DNA from: Acidobacteriota bacterium | Lineage (GTDB): Bacteria > Acidobacteriota > Terriglobia > UBA7540 | Direction: 5' to 3' | NCBI GenBank assembly: GCA_003225365.1 | Contig: QHZN01000074.1 | Location: 1 to 46,195 of the forward strand | DNA length: 46,195 bases | In this document: positions 7,952-16,613 of the stretch, piece after piece | Layout of the letters: the number at the start of each line of letters is the position of its first letter | Numbering within the stretch: position 1 is the first letter of the stretch | Notes under the pieces: generated by a model | Told to the model about the DNA's origin: nothing | The model's database searches: none | Seen by the model: the letters and a program-made list of their open reading frames with translations, nothing else | Made by a program: the position numbers and the translations under genes

Positions 7952-9778
7952 GTGCCGATGAGAAGCGCAGCCAAGTCGAGGGAATCAGAGAGCGGCAAAT
8001 TGCGGATCGGCGATGATTGGAATGCCATTCGAATTATCGCGCTCTCGCAAGCCAACCCACTCAAGGCGGTCGCCGAGTTCGTCGAGAACAGCATGGATGC
8101 GCAGGCCACAACCATTACCATCATGCGCGGCCGCGAGCACGGCGCACACTATTTGACCGTGAGAGACGACGGCGAGGGCGTGCCGCGCAGCTCCGACGGC
8201 CTGCCGGACTTCAAGTTTGTCGCCACCCATATCTGCGACTCAATCAAGCGCCGCTTGAAGGCGAATGGCGCGGGAGGCAGCATCCAAGGGGAATTTGGCA
8301 TCGGCCTTCTGAGTTTCTGGACCGTGGGCGACACGCTGACGATGACTTCGACCGGAGCCGATCAGCGGGCCTATCAGATGGTGATGAACAAAGGCGATCC
8401 GCGCTACACGGTGAGCCCCCGGCGCACGCTGTTTGCCGAGCGGGGCACGGAGGTCAAGATCCATCCGTTGCTCGAGGGCATCCGCAGCTTGAGCGGCGAG
8501 AAGATCCAGTGGTATCTGGCCTCGGAGCTGCGCGACCGTATCCGCAATACCCGGGTCCGTGTAACGGTGGTTGACAAGCTGGCCCGCAAGCAGTATGAGG
8601 TCGAGCCGCGGAAGTTCGGAGGCCGGCTGCTGCACCTTCTGCCCGCTGTCCGCTCGCGGTTCGGCGAGGCGTATGCCGAACTGTATCTCACGGAGCCGGG
8701 TGACGACCACCGGGTCGCCCTGACCCGAGGCGGCACGCGGGTGATCGAGGATCTCGTTGCCCTGCCCGGGCTGGAGCGACCTCCCTGGAACTCGCGTTAC
8801 CTCGAGGGCCTGATTGACGTGCCCTACCTCAACCTCACGCCTGGAACGCGCTCTGGGATCGTGCACGACGAGCGCTACGCGGCATTCGTGGCGGCCCTGA
8901 CGCCGCTCGAAGCCGAGCTCCAGGGCGTCATTGAAGCTCAGCGACGCGCTGAGGAAGAGCAGGCCAATCGGGAGTCCTTGCGCGCTATCCAGCGTGCGTT
9001 TCGCGAGGCCATGGTGGCCTTACCCCGCGAAGAATACGACTGGTTTGATATTCAGGCGCGCTCGCCCGAAGCGGGCGCCAAGGTCGAGCCGCGGGGGCAA
9101 AGCCCGGCGCACGAAGAATCAGCCATGGGCGGCGTTGCGGAACCCGGCGCTGTCGAATCCGCGCAACGCCAATTCTTCGACCATGCCGGGCCCTTGCACG
9201 GCGTCGTGATTTCACCGTCGGCGAGCACGGTGGCCGTGAACCAGAGCCGGCGCTTTCGCGCCTTGCCGCGGGATCGCTCCCGCCGGCGGGTCGAGCGGGA
9301 TTTGTTATTTAAATGGAAGATCGCCGAAGGGGGCGGAACGCTCTCCTCGACCTCCGATCAAGAAGTGAGCTTCCAGGCGCCATCCTCGCCCGGTCTGATC
9401 CATTTAATCGTCACGGTCTCACAACTCGACGTACGGGCGAGCGCCGAGGCGCTGATCACCGTCGCTGACGTTCTGGATGAGGCCATCGGCCCTGCCGTCG
9501 TCAACGCTCGCGGTTTACCGGGCTACACCTTCGAACGGGCCGCAGGAGAACTGTGGCGCTCGCGCTTTGACGCTGAACGCAACCTCATTGTCGTGAATAA
9601 TGGGCACCGCGACTTTGTCTTCGCGACGCGCAGCCGGGCGCTGCAACTGCGTTACCTCGCGCGGCTCTACATCAAAGAGCTGGTGCTCAGGAACTTCGCG
9701 GGGCTGCCGGCCGAACAATTAGCGGAGCGAATGGTTGAGCTCTCGCTCTACGTCGAAGACAAGTTGAAGCCGGCGTGA
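7952..9778 (+). CDS. GHKL (MORC/MutL-like) ATPase with Ig-like domain
   Basis: ATP-dependent molecular clamp of the GHKL fold. Counting from the GTG start (608 aa), the N-box is EFVENSMDA at about 42-50, motif G1 is DDGEGVP near 72-78, and the glycine-rich lid GEFGIGLLSFW is at about 113-123. These are all the ATP-binding elements seen in MutL, Hsp90 and MORC proteins. A transducer-like region follows to about 330, then a charged linker. An Ig-like beta-sandwich (HGVVISPSAS to ALITV) comes next, and a C-terminal segment (ERNLIVVNNGHRDFVF, helical YLARLYIKELVL) that I have seen conserved in stand-alone proteins of this kind. Start is uncertain: AAGGAG at 7934-7939 serves GTG 7952 best; TTG 7940 and ATG 7958 are alternatives. 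No histidine-kinase phosphoacceptor domain is visible. It probably works with the upstream SNF2 helicase. Confidence 0.88.
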   Translation: MPMRSAAKSRESESGKLRIGDDWNAIRIIALSQANPLKAVAEFVENSMDAQATTITIMRGREHGAHYLTVRDDGEGVPRSSDGLPDFKFVATHICDSIKRRLKANGAGGSIQGEFGIGLLSFWTVGDTLTMTSTGADQRAYQMVMNKGDPRYTVSPRRTLFAERGTEVKIHPLLEGIRSLSGEKIQWYLASELRDRIRNTRVRVTVVDKLARKQYEVEPRKFGGRLLHLLPAVRSRFGEAYAELYLTEPGDDHRVALTRGGTRVIEDLVALPGLERPPWNSRYLEGLIDVPYLNLTPGTRSGIVHDERYAAFVAALTPLEAELQGVIEAQRRAEEEQANRESLRAIQRAFREAMVALPREEYDWFDIQARSPEAGAKVEPRGQSPAHEESAMGGVAEPGAVESAQRQFFDHAGPLHGVVISPSASTVAVNQSRRFRALPRDRSRRRVERDLLFKWKIAEGGGTLSSTSDQEVSFQAPSSPGLIHLIVTVSQLDVRASAEALITVADVLDEAIGPAVVNARGLPGYTFERAAGELWRSRFDAERNLIVVNNGHRDFVFATRSRALQLRYLARLYIKELVLRNFAGLPAEQLAERMVELSLYVEDKLKPA

Positions 9779-10114
9779 AGGATGGTAGGAGGACTGAAGA
9801 CGCCTAACCCAAGTTCGTCACGATGCGGAATCTTCCATATACAGAGGGCGACTTTTCGTTCTCGGTCCGACTCCTTGGCACCCATTGGGCATGGCCTATG
9901 GCGACGTACGTTTCTTGCAAGGATGGCCAGACCTTCCATGTCTTCCAACGTCAGCCGACGGAGATTGACCCTTGGCAGCAATGGGTGTACAAGTCCCTTG
10001 GCAACGAACACGGCGTCTGTACGGGCAAGGCAGTCTGCGCCCCATCCCGCGGTTGCGGCACGGCGCGCCGGGGCTCGCCGTGCCCCTACGCTCCGCCTTT
10101 TGGATCCGCTCCTC
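9779..10114 (+). other. uncertain region; possible degraded small gene at 9823
   Basis: A 336-bp gap between the GHKL ATPase and the metallo-hydrolase. A plus-strand frame from ATG 9823 reads MRNLPYTEGDFSFSVRLLG and goes on with Trp-rich, protein-like sequence (WAWPMATYVSC, FHVFQRQPTEIDPWQQW) to about 10035. It then becomes low-complexity and runs into the next gene, stopping at 10284. No good ribosome site is present. It could be the remains of a third cassette gene. The minus-strand frame across the same span is equally open, so I make no functional call. Confidence 0.3.
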
Positions 10115-11062
10115 ATGGAACTCTACAAAAACGTTTATCAAATCCAGTCTCTGTACGGCGGCCGCAACCTGTTCCAATACCTTTTTGTCGGAGACAACAA
10201 TTTGCTAGTGGACACCGGCATCGCGGAGACGCCCGTAAAAGTGATTTTCCCTTATCTCGACCGGCTCAAACTGAAGCCCGATAGGTTGACGCTCGCGGTG
10301 ACGACGCACGCCGACCTTGACCATCAGGGCGGCAACGACGCCATCAAGCGCGCCTCGCCCGGAGCTTTTCTTGCCTGTGGCGAGAGCGACCGCGCGCTGG
10401 TCGAGGACCCACGCGCGCTTTTCGACCGCCGCTATAACTTTCTCCGCGCCGAGCACGACGTGGGATTCGACAGCGACCCCTCGCCCGACGCGGGGCGCAA
10501 ACGCGCCATGGATTTCACATTTTTGGGCGGAGAGCGAATTCGCCTACGCGACGATTGGTCGCTCGAGGTGCTCCACGTCCCCGGCCATTCGCACGGGCAC
10601 CTGGCTCTCTACGACCAGCGAAACCGCGCCGCGTTTGTGGGCGACGCCATCCACGGGCGCGGCTGCCCCAAGGCAGCCGGCGGGATGGCCATACCCGTGA
10701 CGTACTATTACGTGGACATTTACCTTTCGACCTTGCGCTACTTCGAGTCCTTGGCGATTGATGTTCTGTACTCGGGCCACTGGCCCATCATGCGCGGAGA
10801 GGAAATCCGCGACTTCATTGCCGAATCGCGGCAGACGGTGGAACTCCTCGACCGCGTCATCACCGAGAATCTCGGAAATACTCCCGGCGGGCTCACTCTG
10901 CGCGAGCTCATGGATGCCGCTGCCATGGGGGTCGGAGATTGGCCGAAGGAGTCCTGGAACATTGCCATGTTCGCCGTGTGGGGCCACATGAAGCGGCTGG
11001 AAGAACGGGGAAAGGCTCGCGCGCTGCGCGGGACAAAGCCGGTGAAATATCAGTTGGCGTAA
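10115..11062 (+). CDS. metallo-beta-lactamase-fold hydrolase
   Basis: Predicted zinc hydrolase of 315 aa, cytoplasmic. The start at 10115 (MELYKNVYQIQSLYGG) is chosen because the fold begins there; the same frame is open from 9782 but with unrelated upstream sequence. Metal ligands are recognisable: THADLDH (the usual HxHxDH with Asp in the second His position), HVPGHSHGH, VGDAIHG and YSGHWPI. A C-terminal helical extension (LRELMDAAAMGVGDW) resembles the winged-helix-like tail of several such hydrolases. The next gene, a GMC oxidoreductase, begins 10 nt after the stop, so the two are probably co-transcribed. This suggests a role in sugar-lactone or related ester hydrolysis. Substrate not determined by sequence. 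Confidence 0.85.
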   Translation: MELYKNVYQIQSLYGGRNLFQYLFVGDNNLLVDTGIAETPVKVIFPYLDRLKLKPDRLTLAVTTHADLDHQGGNDAIKRASPGAFLACGESDRALVEDPRALFDRRYNFLRAEHDVGFDSDPSPDAGRKRAMDFTFLGGERIRLRDDWSLEVLHVPGHSHGHLALYDQRNRAAFVGDAIHGRGCPKAAGGMAIPVTYYYVDIYLSTLRYFESLAIDVLYSGHWPIMRGEEIRDFIAESRQTVELLDRVITENLGNTPGGLTLRELMDAAAMGVGDWPKESWNIAMFAVWGHMKRLEERGKARALRGTKPVKYQLA

Positions 11063-11072
11063 CGGCTTGGCC

Positions 11073-12794
11073 ATGCAAACCAGCATTCCGGAATTAAGGG
11101 TTTTTGACGCCCTCATCGTCGGTTCGGGAGCGAGCGGCGGCTGGGTGGCCAAGGAGCTGACCGAGCGCGGGATGAGCGTCCTGATGCTCGAAGCCGGCCC
11201 GCCGCGCCTACCGACACGCGATTTCACCGAGCACGTCTGGCCCTACCAGTTGAAGTTCCGCGGCTTCGGCGACACCAAAGCGCTGCTCGAAAGCCAGCCC
11301 GTGCAGCGGCTCTGCTACGCCTGCGACGAGTATAGCCACCAGTTCTTCGTCAACGACCACGAAAATCCTTACACCTATCCTCCCGACAAACCGTTCATGT
11401 GGATTCGCGGCCGCCAGGTGGGCGGGAAGACTTTCTGCTGGGCGCGCGAGAGCTACCGTTACAGCGACAATGAGTTCAAAGCCGCCAGCCGCGACGGCTA
11501 CGCGGAAGACTGGCCTTTTAGCTACCAGGACCTGGAGCCGTATTACGACAAAGTGGAGAGCTTCATCGGCGTGAGCGGCGCGGCCGAAGGCCTCCCGCAG
11601 ATGCCGGACGGAAAATTCCTCCCCCCGATGCGCCTCTCGTGCGGCGCACTGGTGGCGAAACAGGTCATCGAAAACAAATTCGGGCCTGCTTGCGCAGGCA
11701 AGCTGCGCGTGACGCCCGACCGCGTGGCGAACCTGACCGTGCCGCACAACGGCCGTCCGGCCTGCCATTACTGCGACCAGTGCCAGCGCGGGTGCTACAC
11801 CGCCTCTTATTTCAACAGCCCCGCGGTGACGCTCCCCGCCGCATGGCGGACAGGGCGGCTGACTTTGGTGAGTGACGCGGTGGCGAGCCACGTGGTGATA
11901 AACGCCCAGGGGAAGGCCGAGGGCGTTTATTACGTTGACCGCGCGACGCACGCGCACCGCGAAGCGCGCGCCCGCATCGTGGTGCTGGCGGCGAGCGCGC
12001 TTGAATCCACGCGCATTCTGCTCAACTCGAAATCTTCGCGCTTTCCGAACGGCATCGGGAACTCGTCGGGCGCGGTCGGCCACTACCTGATGGACCACTT
12101 TACGCTCGAAGGCGCGGGCGGCGTCATGCCGGCGCTCAAGTCCGCGGTTCGCCAACCTACCGGCAACCCGTGCGGCTTCCTGGTCCCGAAGGTCGTCAAC
12201 ACGGCGGGCGGGCCGCAAAATAAGAATTTCTTGCGCGGCTACCGCTTCGACGGCGACGCCAGCCAGTCGCTTTACGCCCACGCCTTCGGTATCCCGGGAT
12301 TCGGGAGTGAATTTCGCCGCAAAGTGCGCGAAGAAATCCCCACGTATTTCGGCCTTATGGCCCAGGGGGAGTGCCTGCCGCGCTTCGATAATTACGTCGA
12401 GCTCGACCCGGTGAAAAAGGACGCCTGGGGGATTCCGGCGCTCCATATCCACGCAAGCTACGGCGAAAACGAGCGCCGCATGGCCGAGGCGATGCGCGCA
12501 GACGTCGCCGCCATCCTCGAGGCGATGAAGCTCGAAAACCCGGAGATGCCCCGCGCCAACTTGAGCTTGTTTGGCAAGAATATCCATGAGTGCGGCACGG
12601 CGCGCATGGGACGCGATCCGAAGAAAAGTGTTCTGAACGCGTTCAATCAGCTCCACGACGTGAAAAATATTTTCGTTACCGACGGGGCGTGCTTCGTGAC
12701 GCAGGGCTGCTACGAGCCCACGTTGACCATCATGGCTATCTCGGCTCGCGCGGCCGAATATATCGCCGACGAGTACAAACGCGGAAATTTGTAG
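11073..12794 (+). CDS. GMC-family FAD oxidoreductase (sugar/gluconate-type dehydrogenase, large subunit)
   Basis: FAD-dependent dehydrogenase of 573 aa oxidising sugars, polyols or sugar acids. The FAD Rossmann motif is at the start (GSGASGGWVAKELTERGMSV). The C-terminal catalytic region has HECGTARMG and CYEPTLTIMA. A cysteine group C231-x2-C234-x2-C237-x3-C241 lies in the middle, at the position where iron-sulfur-containing fructose and glucose dehydrogenase subunits carry their cluster ligands. There is no signal peptide; in relatives the Tat-exported small subunit carries it across as a complex. That partner, a gluconate-2-dehydrogenase subunit-3-like protein, is encoded 33 bp downstream. 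The ATG at 11073 is preferred over a TTG 6 nt earlier. Confidence 0.92.
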   Translation: MQTSIPELRVFDALIVGSGASGGWVAKELTERGMSVLMLEAGPPRLPTRDFTEHVWPYQLKFRGFGDTKALLESQPVQRLCYACDEYSHQFFVNDHENPYTYPPDKPFMWIRGRQVGGKTFCWARESYRYSDNEFKAASRDGYAEDWPFSYQDLEPYYDKVESFIGVSGAAEGLPQMPDGKFLPPMRLSCGALVAKQVIENKFGPACAGKLRVTPDRVANLTVPHNGRPACHYCDQCQRGCYTASYFNSPAVTLPAAWRTGRLTLVSDAVASHVVINAQGKAEGVYYVDRATHAHREARARIVVLAASALESTRILLNSKSSRFPNGIGNSSGAVGHYLMDHFTLEGAGGVMPALKSAVRQPTGNPCGFLVPKVVNTAGGPQNKNFLRGYRFDGDASQSLYAHAFGIPGFGSEFRRKVREEIPTYFGLMAQGECLPRFDNYVELDPVKKDAWGIPALHIHASYGENERRMAEAMRADVAAILEAMKLENPEMPRANLSLFGKNIHECGTARMGRDPKKSVLNAFNQLHDVKNIFVTDGACFVTQGCYEPTLTIMAISARAAEYIADEYKRGNL

Positions 12795-12827
12795 GGAAAG
12801 TGGGCGCCCCGGCTCCCGGCGAGACAA

Positions 12828-13685
12828 ATGGATTCGACTAACAACAGAGCGAAGATGGACGAGTTGACGCGGCGCGATTGGCTGGTGAGAATCGGCAAGA
12901 CAGCCGCCGTGGCCGGGCTTTCCGGCGAGGTCAGCGGGGCGGGGGCAGCCCTTTCGTCCCTCGTCCAGTCGGCCCCTAGGGCGGACACTCTCCCGCCGGG
13001 CCTCTACGAACCTTCGAACGACCACCTCACCCATGCCCTCGGCGCCGACGGCCTGCTTCATCCAGTGCCGTTGGGTTCCGAGACGGATTACCGCGTCCCG
13101 CTATCGGGCCCCTACGCCCCGAAATTCTTTTCGGCCGAAGATTTCAAAGTGGTCGGTCGAATCGTGGAATTGATCCTCGGCGAACCAACCGGGTCGTCCC
13201 ACGAAACCAGGGCCGAGGGAAGCGCGCCGGGAACGAGCTCCGCCGATGTAGCCGAGTGGGTTGATTTTGTCGCGGCAAATTCCGCCAGCGTGCGCGAAGC
13301 CGCGCTGAAGCTCGCTCCCGACCACCGGAACTTGGCGGTCGCTTATTTCGGCCGCGAGCGTGTCGAAAGCCTGGAGAAAACGGATGTCCCTGCCCTATGC
13401 GGCGAGGGGCTCGCGTGGCTCGCCAAGAGGGCGCAAGAGAAATACGGCCGTGAGTTCCTCGCGCTCCAGGAGTCTCTTGAAGTCGAATTGCTTCGAGAAA
13501 TCGGTGACGAGCCGGGCGCCCGAGCCGCGCCCGAAGCCGGCCGGAGATTTTTCCGCTGGCTGAAAAGCCAGGCCATCAACGGTTTTTACAGAAGTCCCAA
13601 GGGGTTGAAGGAGCTCGATTACAAGGGCAATTCGTTTTACGCAGAATCGCCCGGCTGTTCGGGTCACGAGCATTCCGGCGAATGA
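12828..13685 (+). CDS. gluconate 2-dehydrogenase subunit 3-like protein, Tat-exported
   Basis: Small (gamma) subunit of a membrane-associated sugar dehydrogenase, 285 aa. The N-terminus has a twin-arginine signal (LTRRDWLVRIGKTAAVAGL). The family core follows at FFSAEDFKVVGRIVELIL, the helical segment that in this family carries the redox partner contact. It ends with RFFRWLKSQAINGFYRSPKG and a YKGNSFYAESPGC motif typical of the family. It is directly downstream of the GMC oxidoreductase, which lacks its own signal, so the pair likely folds in the cytoplasm and is exported together. A Gfo/Idh/MocA oxidoreductase follows in the same direction after 66 bp. Confidence 0.88.
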   Translation: MDSTNNRAKMDELTRRDWLVRIGKTAAVAGLSGEVSGAGAALSSLVQSAPRADTLPPGLYEPSNDHLTHALGADGLLHPVPLGSETDYRVPLSGPYAPKFFSAEDFKVVGRIVELILGEPTGSSHETRAEGSAPGTSSADVAEWVDFVAANSASVREAALKLAPDHRNLAVAYFGRERVESLEKTDVPALCGEGLAWLAKRAQEKYGREFLALQESLEVELLREIGDEPGARAAPEAGRRFFRWLKSQAINGFYRSPKGLKELDYKGNSFYAESPGCSGHEHSGE

Positions 13686-13751
13686 CACGGAGCGGGGAAG
13701 CGGAAGGTGGCGGCGTGCTGTAAAATTCAATTTCACCCTGGGAGGAAAAGC

Positions 13752-15119
13752 ATGACCACAGAACGATGGACGCGACGAAAATTCCTAGAACGCGCGACAA
13801 CCACCACCGCCGCCACGGGATTCATGCTTGGCGCCAAGCCGTTCACGATGGGGCCTTCGCCCAATGAGGCCGTGACGATGGGTGTGATCGGGGCCGGCAT
13901 CCGCGGGCTCGAAAACATGCGGACGATCTTGCAGGTGGGCGGCAAAGTCGCCGTTGTTTGCGATCTCTACGACGGCCACCTTCGGCGCGCCCAGGAAATC
14001 CAGGCGAACACGCCGACCACCAAAGACTATCGCGAGGTGCTCGACCGCAAGGATATTGACGCCGTCATGGTGGCGACTTCCGACCACTGGCACGCTCCTA
14101 TCGCCCTCGAGGCAATGAAGGCCGGGAAAGACGTCTATTGCGAGAAGCCGATGAGCCACACCATCCCTGAAGCGCTGGAGATGGTGAAGGTGTCGCGCGA
14201 CACCGGGCGCCTGGTCCAGGTGGGAAGCCAAAGCGTGAGCATGCAGTCCACACACAAAGGCAAGGACTGGGTGGATGCGGGCGAGATCGGGACGGTCTCA
14301 AACGTCCAGTGCGAGATCTACCGCCCCGACCCCGTGGGCGCATGGAGGTACCCAGTCCCTCCCGATGCTTCCCCTCAAACCATCGATTGGGACCGCTACC
14401 TCGGAAACGCGCCGAAGCGGCCGTTTGACGCCGCGCGCTTTTTCCAGTTCCGGAACTGGTGGGACTACGGCACGGGCATCGCGGGCGATGAGTACGTGCA
14501 CCTACTTTCGCGCGTCCACTTCCTGATGAACACGCAGTTCCCAGTGAGCGCCGTGGCGAGCGGCGGGATTTATCACTGGACGGGCGACCGCGACGTGCCC
14601 GACATCCATAACACGCTTTACGACTACGGCAAGTTCCAAGTCGTAGTGCTCGCGAACCTCGTCTCGAACTTCGACGGCGGCGAAATTGTCCGTTTCATGG
14701 GCGACAGGGGTACCGTCGTCCTGACGGAAGACTCGGCGACACTCCTTCCTTACGATGAGGAGTGGAATTATTTTTATCCCCTCGAGAGCTGGCCGCGGGA
14801 CCTCCGCCAGGCGTTCATCGCCGCGCACAAGGCCGACCCCACTGCGGACGTTGGCACCTATGAAAAGCAGGCGCATCGGAAAAAACAATCCCTCCAGCAG
14901 ACGGCCGAAGGCACCGAAGACCACATGCGCAATTTCTTCGAATGCATCAAGTCGCGCAAGCCGCCCATCGAGAACGTGGACTTCGGCTGCGGCACCGCCG
15001 TCGCCTGCCACATGGCGAATACTTCGTATCGCGAGAAGAAACGAGTCTTCTGGAACGCGCAGGATATGGCGCTGACATCAGAGCCGAAGTTCCGGTACCT
15101 GAAAGCGATAATTGATTGA
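13752..15119 (+). CDS. Gfo/Idh/MocA-family oxidoreductase, Tat-exported
   Basis: NAD(P)-dependent sugar oxidoreductase family, 455 aa, predicted periplasmic. The start is the ATG at 13752, 7 nt after GGAGG; the frame is open 45 nt further upstream without a ribosome site. The Tat signal is TRRKFLERATTTTAATGF. The dinucleotide fold has VIGAGIRGLENM, and the conserved CEKPMSHT lies in the family's catalytic lysine position. The C-terminal beta-sheet domain contains RFFQFRNWWDYGTGI and GDEYVHLLSRVHF. Exported members of this family usually act on glycosides through a bound cofactor. It closes the plus-strand run of sugar-oxidation genes beginning at 10115. Exact substrate unknown. Confidence 0.92.
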   Translation: MTTERWTRRKFLERATTTTAATGFMLGAKPFTMGPSPNEAVTMGVIGAGIRGLENMRTILQVGGKVAVVCDLYDGHLRRAQEIQANTPTTKDYREVLDRKDIDAVMVATSDHWHAPIALEAMKAGKDVYCEKPMSHTIPEALEMVKVSRDTGRLVQVGSQSVSMQSTHKGKDWVDAGEIGTVSNVQCEIYRPDPVGAWRYPVPPDASPQTIDWDRYLGNAPKRPFDAARFFQFRNWWDYGTGIAGDEYVHLLSRVHFLMNTQFPVSAVASGGIYHWTGDRDVPDIHNTLYDYGKFQVVVLANLVSNFDGGEIVRFMGDRGTVVLTEDSATLLPYDEEWNYFYPLESWPRDLRQAFIAAHKADPTADVGTYEKQAHRKKQSLQQTAEGTEDHMRNFFECIKSRKPPIENVDFGCGTAVACHMANTSYREKKRVFWNAQDMALTSEPKFRYLKAIID

Positions 15120-15148
15120 GCCTGTTCGCGGTCCGGCCTGCGGCGGTT

Positions 15149-16120
15149 TCAGCGGTTATACTTGGGCGTGAGGCCGCGAAGTTTTTTCCAGATCAGGTTG
15201 CATCGTTCTAGGGTCGCGGCGCCGAGCGGCCCGCCTTCAGCGGCGCGCAGGTTTTCCTGCAACTGTTCCGCCCGCGAAGCGCCGAGGATAACCGAATCCA
15301 CCAGCGGCTGGCTCAAGACCCACCGCAACGCCAGCTCGACGAGCGTCATTCCGGCCTCGCGCGCGAGGGCGCGCAGATCCTCAACGGCATCGAAATATTC
15401 GCCGTGCCAGTAGCGCCCCTGGTACAAGGCGTTGTTGTCGAAACGCGTCCCGGCCTGCGTATGTCCGTCTCGCGCGTGCTTGCCGGCGAGCAGGCCTCCG
15501 GCGAGCGGGTTGTACGTCACAACCGCCACGCCGAACCGCCGGCAGAACGCCAGATACTCTTCCTCAATGCCGCGTGCCAGCAGGTTATACATGGGTTGCG
15601 AAATGTAAGGCGGCTTGAAGCCTTTCTTTTCGGCAAGCCACAAAATCTCACACACCTGCCAGGCGGCGTAGTTTGAGACGGCGGGGTAGCGCACCAAGCC
15701 GCGCCGGACGAGATCGTCCATGGCCTCGATCGTCGCTTCGATTTCGACCTCGTAATCCGGCATGTGGAGGTAATAGATGTCCACGTAGTCGGTTCTGAGC
15801 CGCCGCAGGCTCTCCCCGATGGCTTTGTGGATGGCGGCGCTGGAAAGGCCCGCGTCGTCGGGCGCCTCGCCCATCTTGCTCCGGACTTTCGTCGCGAGGA
15901 TAATGTCTTTGCGCCGCGGACCGAGCGCCTTGCCGAGGATCGTCTCCGCCACGCCGCAGTTGTACATGTTGGCGGTGTCAAAGAAATTGATGCCCGCGTC
16001 GAGGCACTCGTCCACCAAGCGCGTGGAGGCCGCTTCGCCGGCTTGCGAGCCGAAGGTCATCGTCCCGAACGACCAACGCGAAACCTTCAGCCCCGTATGG
16101 GGGAGTATGCGGTATTCCAT
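15149..16120 (-). CDS. aldo/keto reductase
   Basis: NADPH-dependent aldo/keto reductase of 323 aa, cytoplasmic (beta/alpha)8 barrel. The catalytic residues are visible: FFDTANMYNCG (Asp and Tyr), ILATKVRSK (Lys) and YYLHMPDYE (His). The C-terminal cofactor-binding loop SVILGASRAEQLQENL is also present. Length fits the voltage-gated potassium-channel beta/YajO-like branch. It is convergent with the Gfo/Idh/MocA gene (30-bp gap) and divergent from the small hypothetical gene at 16210. The context suggests carbonyl reduction in sugar metabolism; the substrate cannot be named. Confidence 0.93.
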   Translation of the reverse strand: MEYRILPHTGLKVSRWSFGTMTFGSQAGEAASTRLVDECLDAGINFFDTANMYNCGVAETILGKALGPRRKDIILATKVRSKMGEAPDDAGLSSAAIHKAIGESLRRLRTDYVDIYYLHMPDYEVEIEATIEAMDDLVRRGLVRYPAVSNYAAWQVCEILWLAEKKGFKPPYISQPMYNLLARGIEEEYLAFCRRFGVAVVTYNPLAGGLLAGKHARDGHTQAGTRFDNNALYQGRYWHGEYFDAVEDLRALAREAGMTLVELALRWVLSQPLVDSVILGASRAEQLQENLRAAEGGPLGAATLERCNLIWKKLRGLTPKYNR

Positions 16121-16209
16121 TCTCAGCGCCTTCTTCCAGGCGGAGAATCCCCGCCCGGATGGGTCACATCTATTCCTCGCTTGCCCGCATCATTTACAAT
16201 AGGAGAGCT

Positions 16210-16599
16210 ATGCGCGACCCCGCACTGCACCGCTTGGCGCAAGAGCTCGAATGGCTCGGCTGCGAACTCGAGTTCTACGGACACAAACACGCCCTGGAGG
16301 GCTTTCCAAACGCCGGGCCGACTTGGAAAACCTTCCAGGCGAAAAGGCGCGGCGTGATGGCCACGACCTCGAAGATTGAACGCGAGCTGAAAAGTTCGGT
16401 GCGCTTCAATCCCACGCGTCTGGTCGGGATCGAATACCCCATGGATTCGGCGCTCGACTCGGTGGCCGAGCTGTTCGCGGCACTCGAAGACATCAAGAAT
16501 TCTTCCCAATCCGCCGTCCACGCCCTGCCCGGCAAGGTCCGCAACTTCACGCATATGGTGGATAACTATCTCGGCGCGGACCAGGTTTCCGTGCCGTGA
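16210..16599 (+). CDS. small conserved-looking hypothetical protein
   Basis: A 129-aa protein I do not recognise. The ATG at 16210 follows AGGAGAG closely; the same frame is open from 16159 without a ribosome site. It is hydrophilic with no signal peptide or membrane span. It starts with amphipathic helix-like sequence (MRDPALHRLAQELEWLGCEL), has a basic centre (FQAKRRGVMATTSKIERELK) and ends with a helical segment (DSVAELFAALEDIKNSS). It lies between divergent and convergent oxidoreductase genes, with only 14 bp to the stop of the SDR gene on the other strand. Function unknown. Confidence 0.65.
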   Translation: MRDPALHRLAQELEWLGCELEFYGHKHALEGFPNAGPTWKTFQAKRRGVMATTSKIERELKSSVRFNPTRLVGIEYPMDSALDSVAELFAALEDIKNSSQSAVHALPGKVRNFTHMVDNYLGADQVSVP

Positions 16600-16613
16600 C
16601 GGCAAAGGCCGGA

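Noticed and set aside
11208..13061. Minus-strand open frame of 617 codons over the GMC and subunit-3 genes
   Set aside because: Arg/Val/Ala-rich sequence without motifs, fully explained as the complement of two well-recognised genes in GC-rich DNA.
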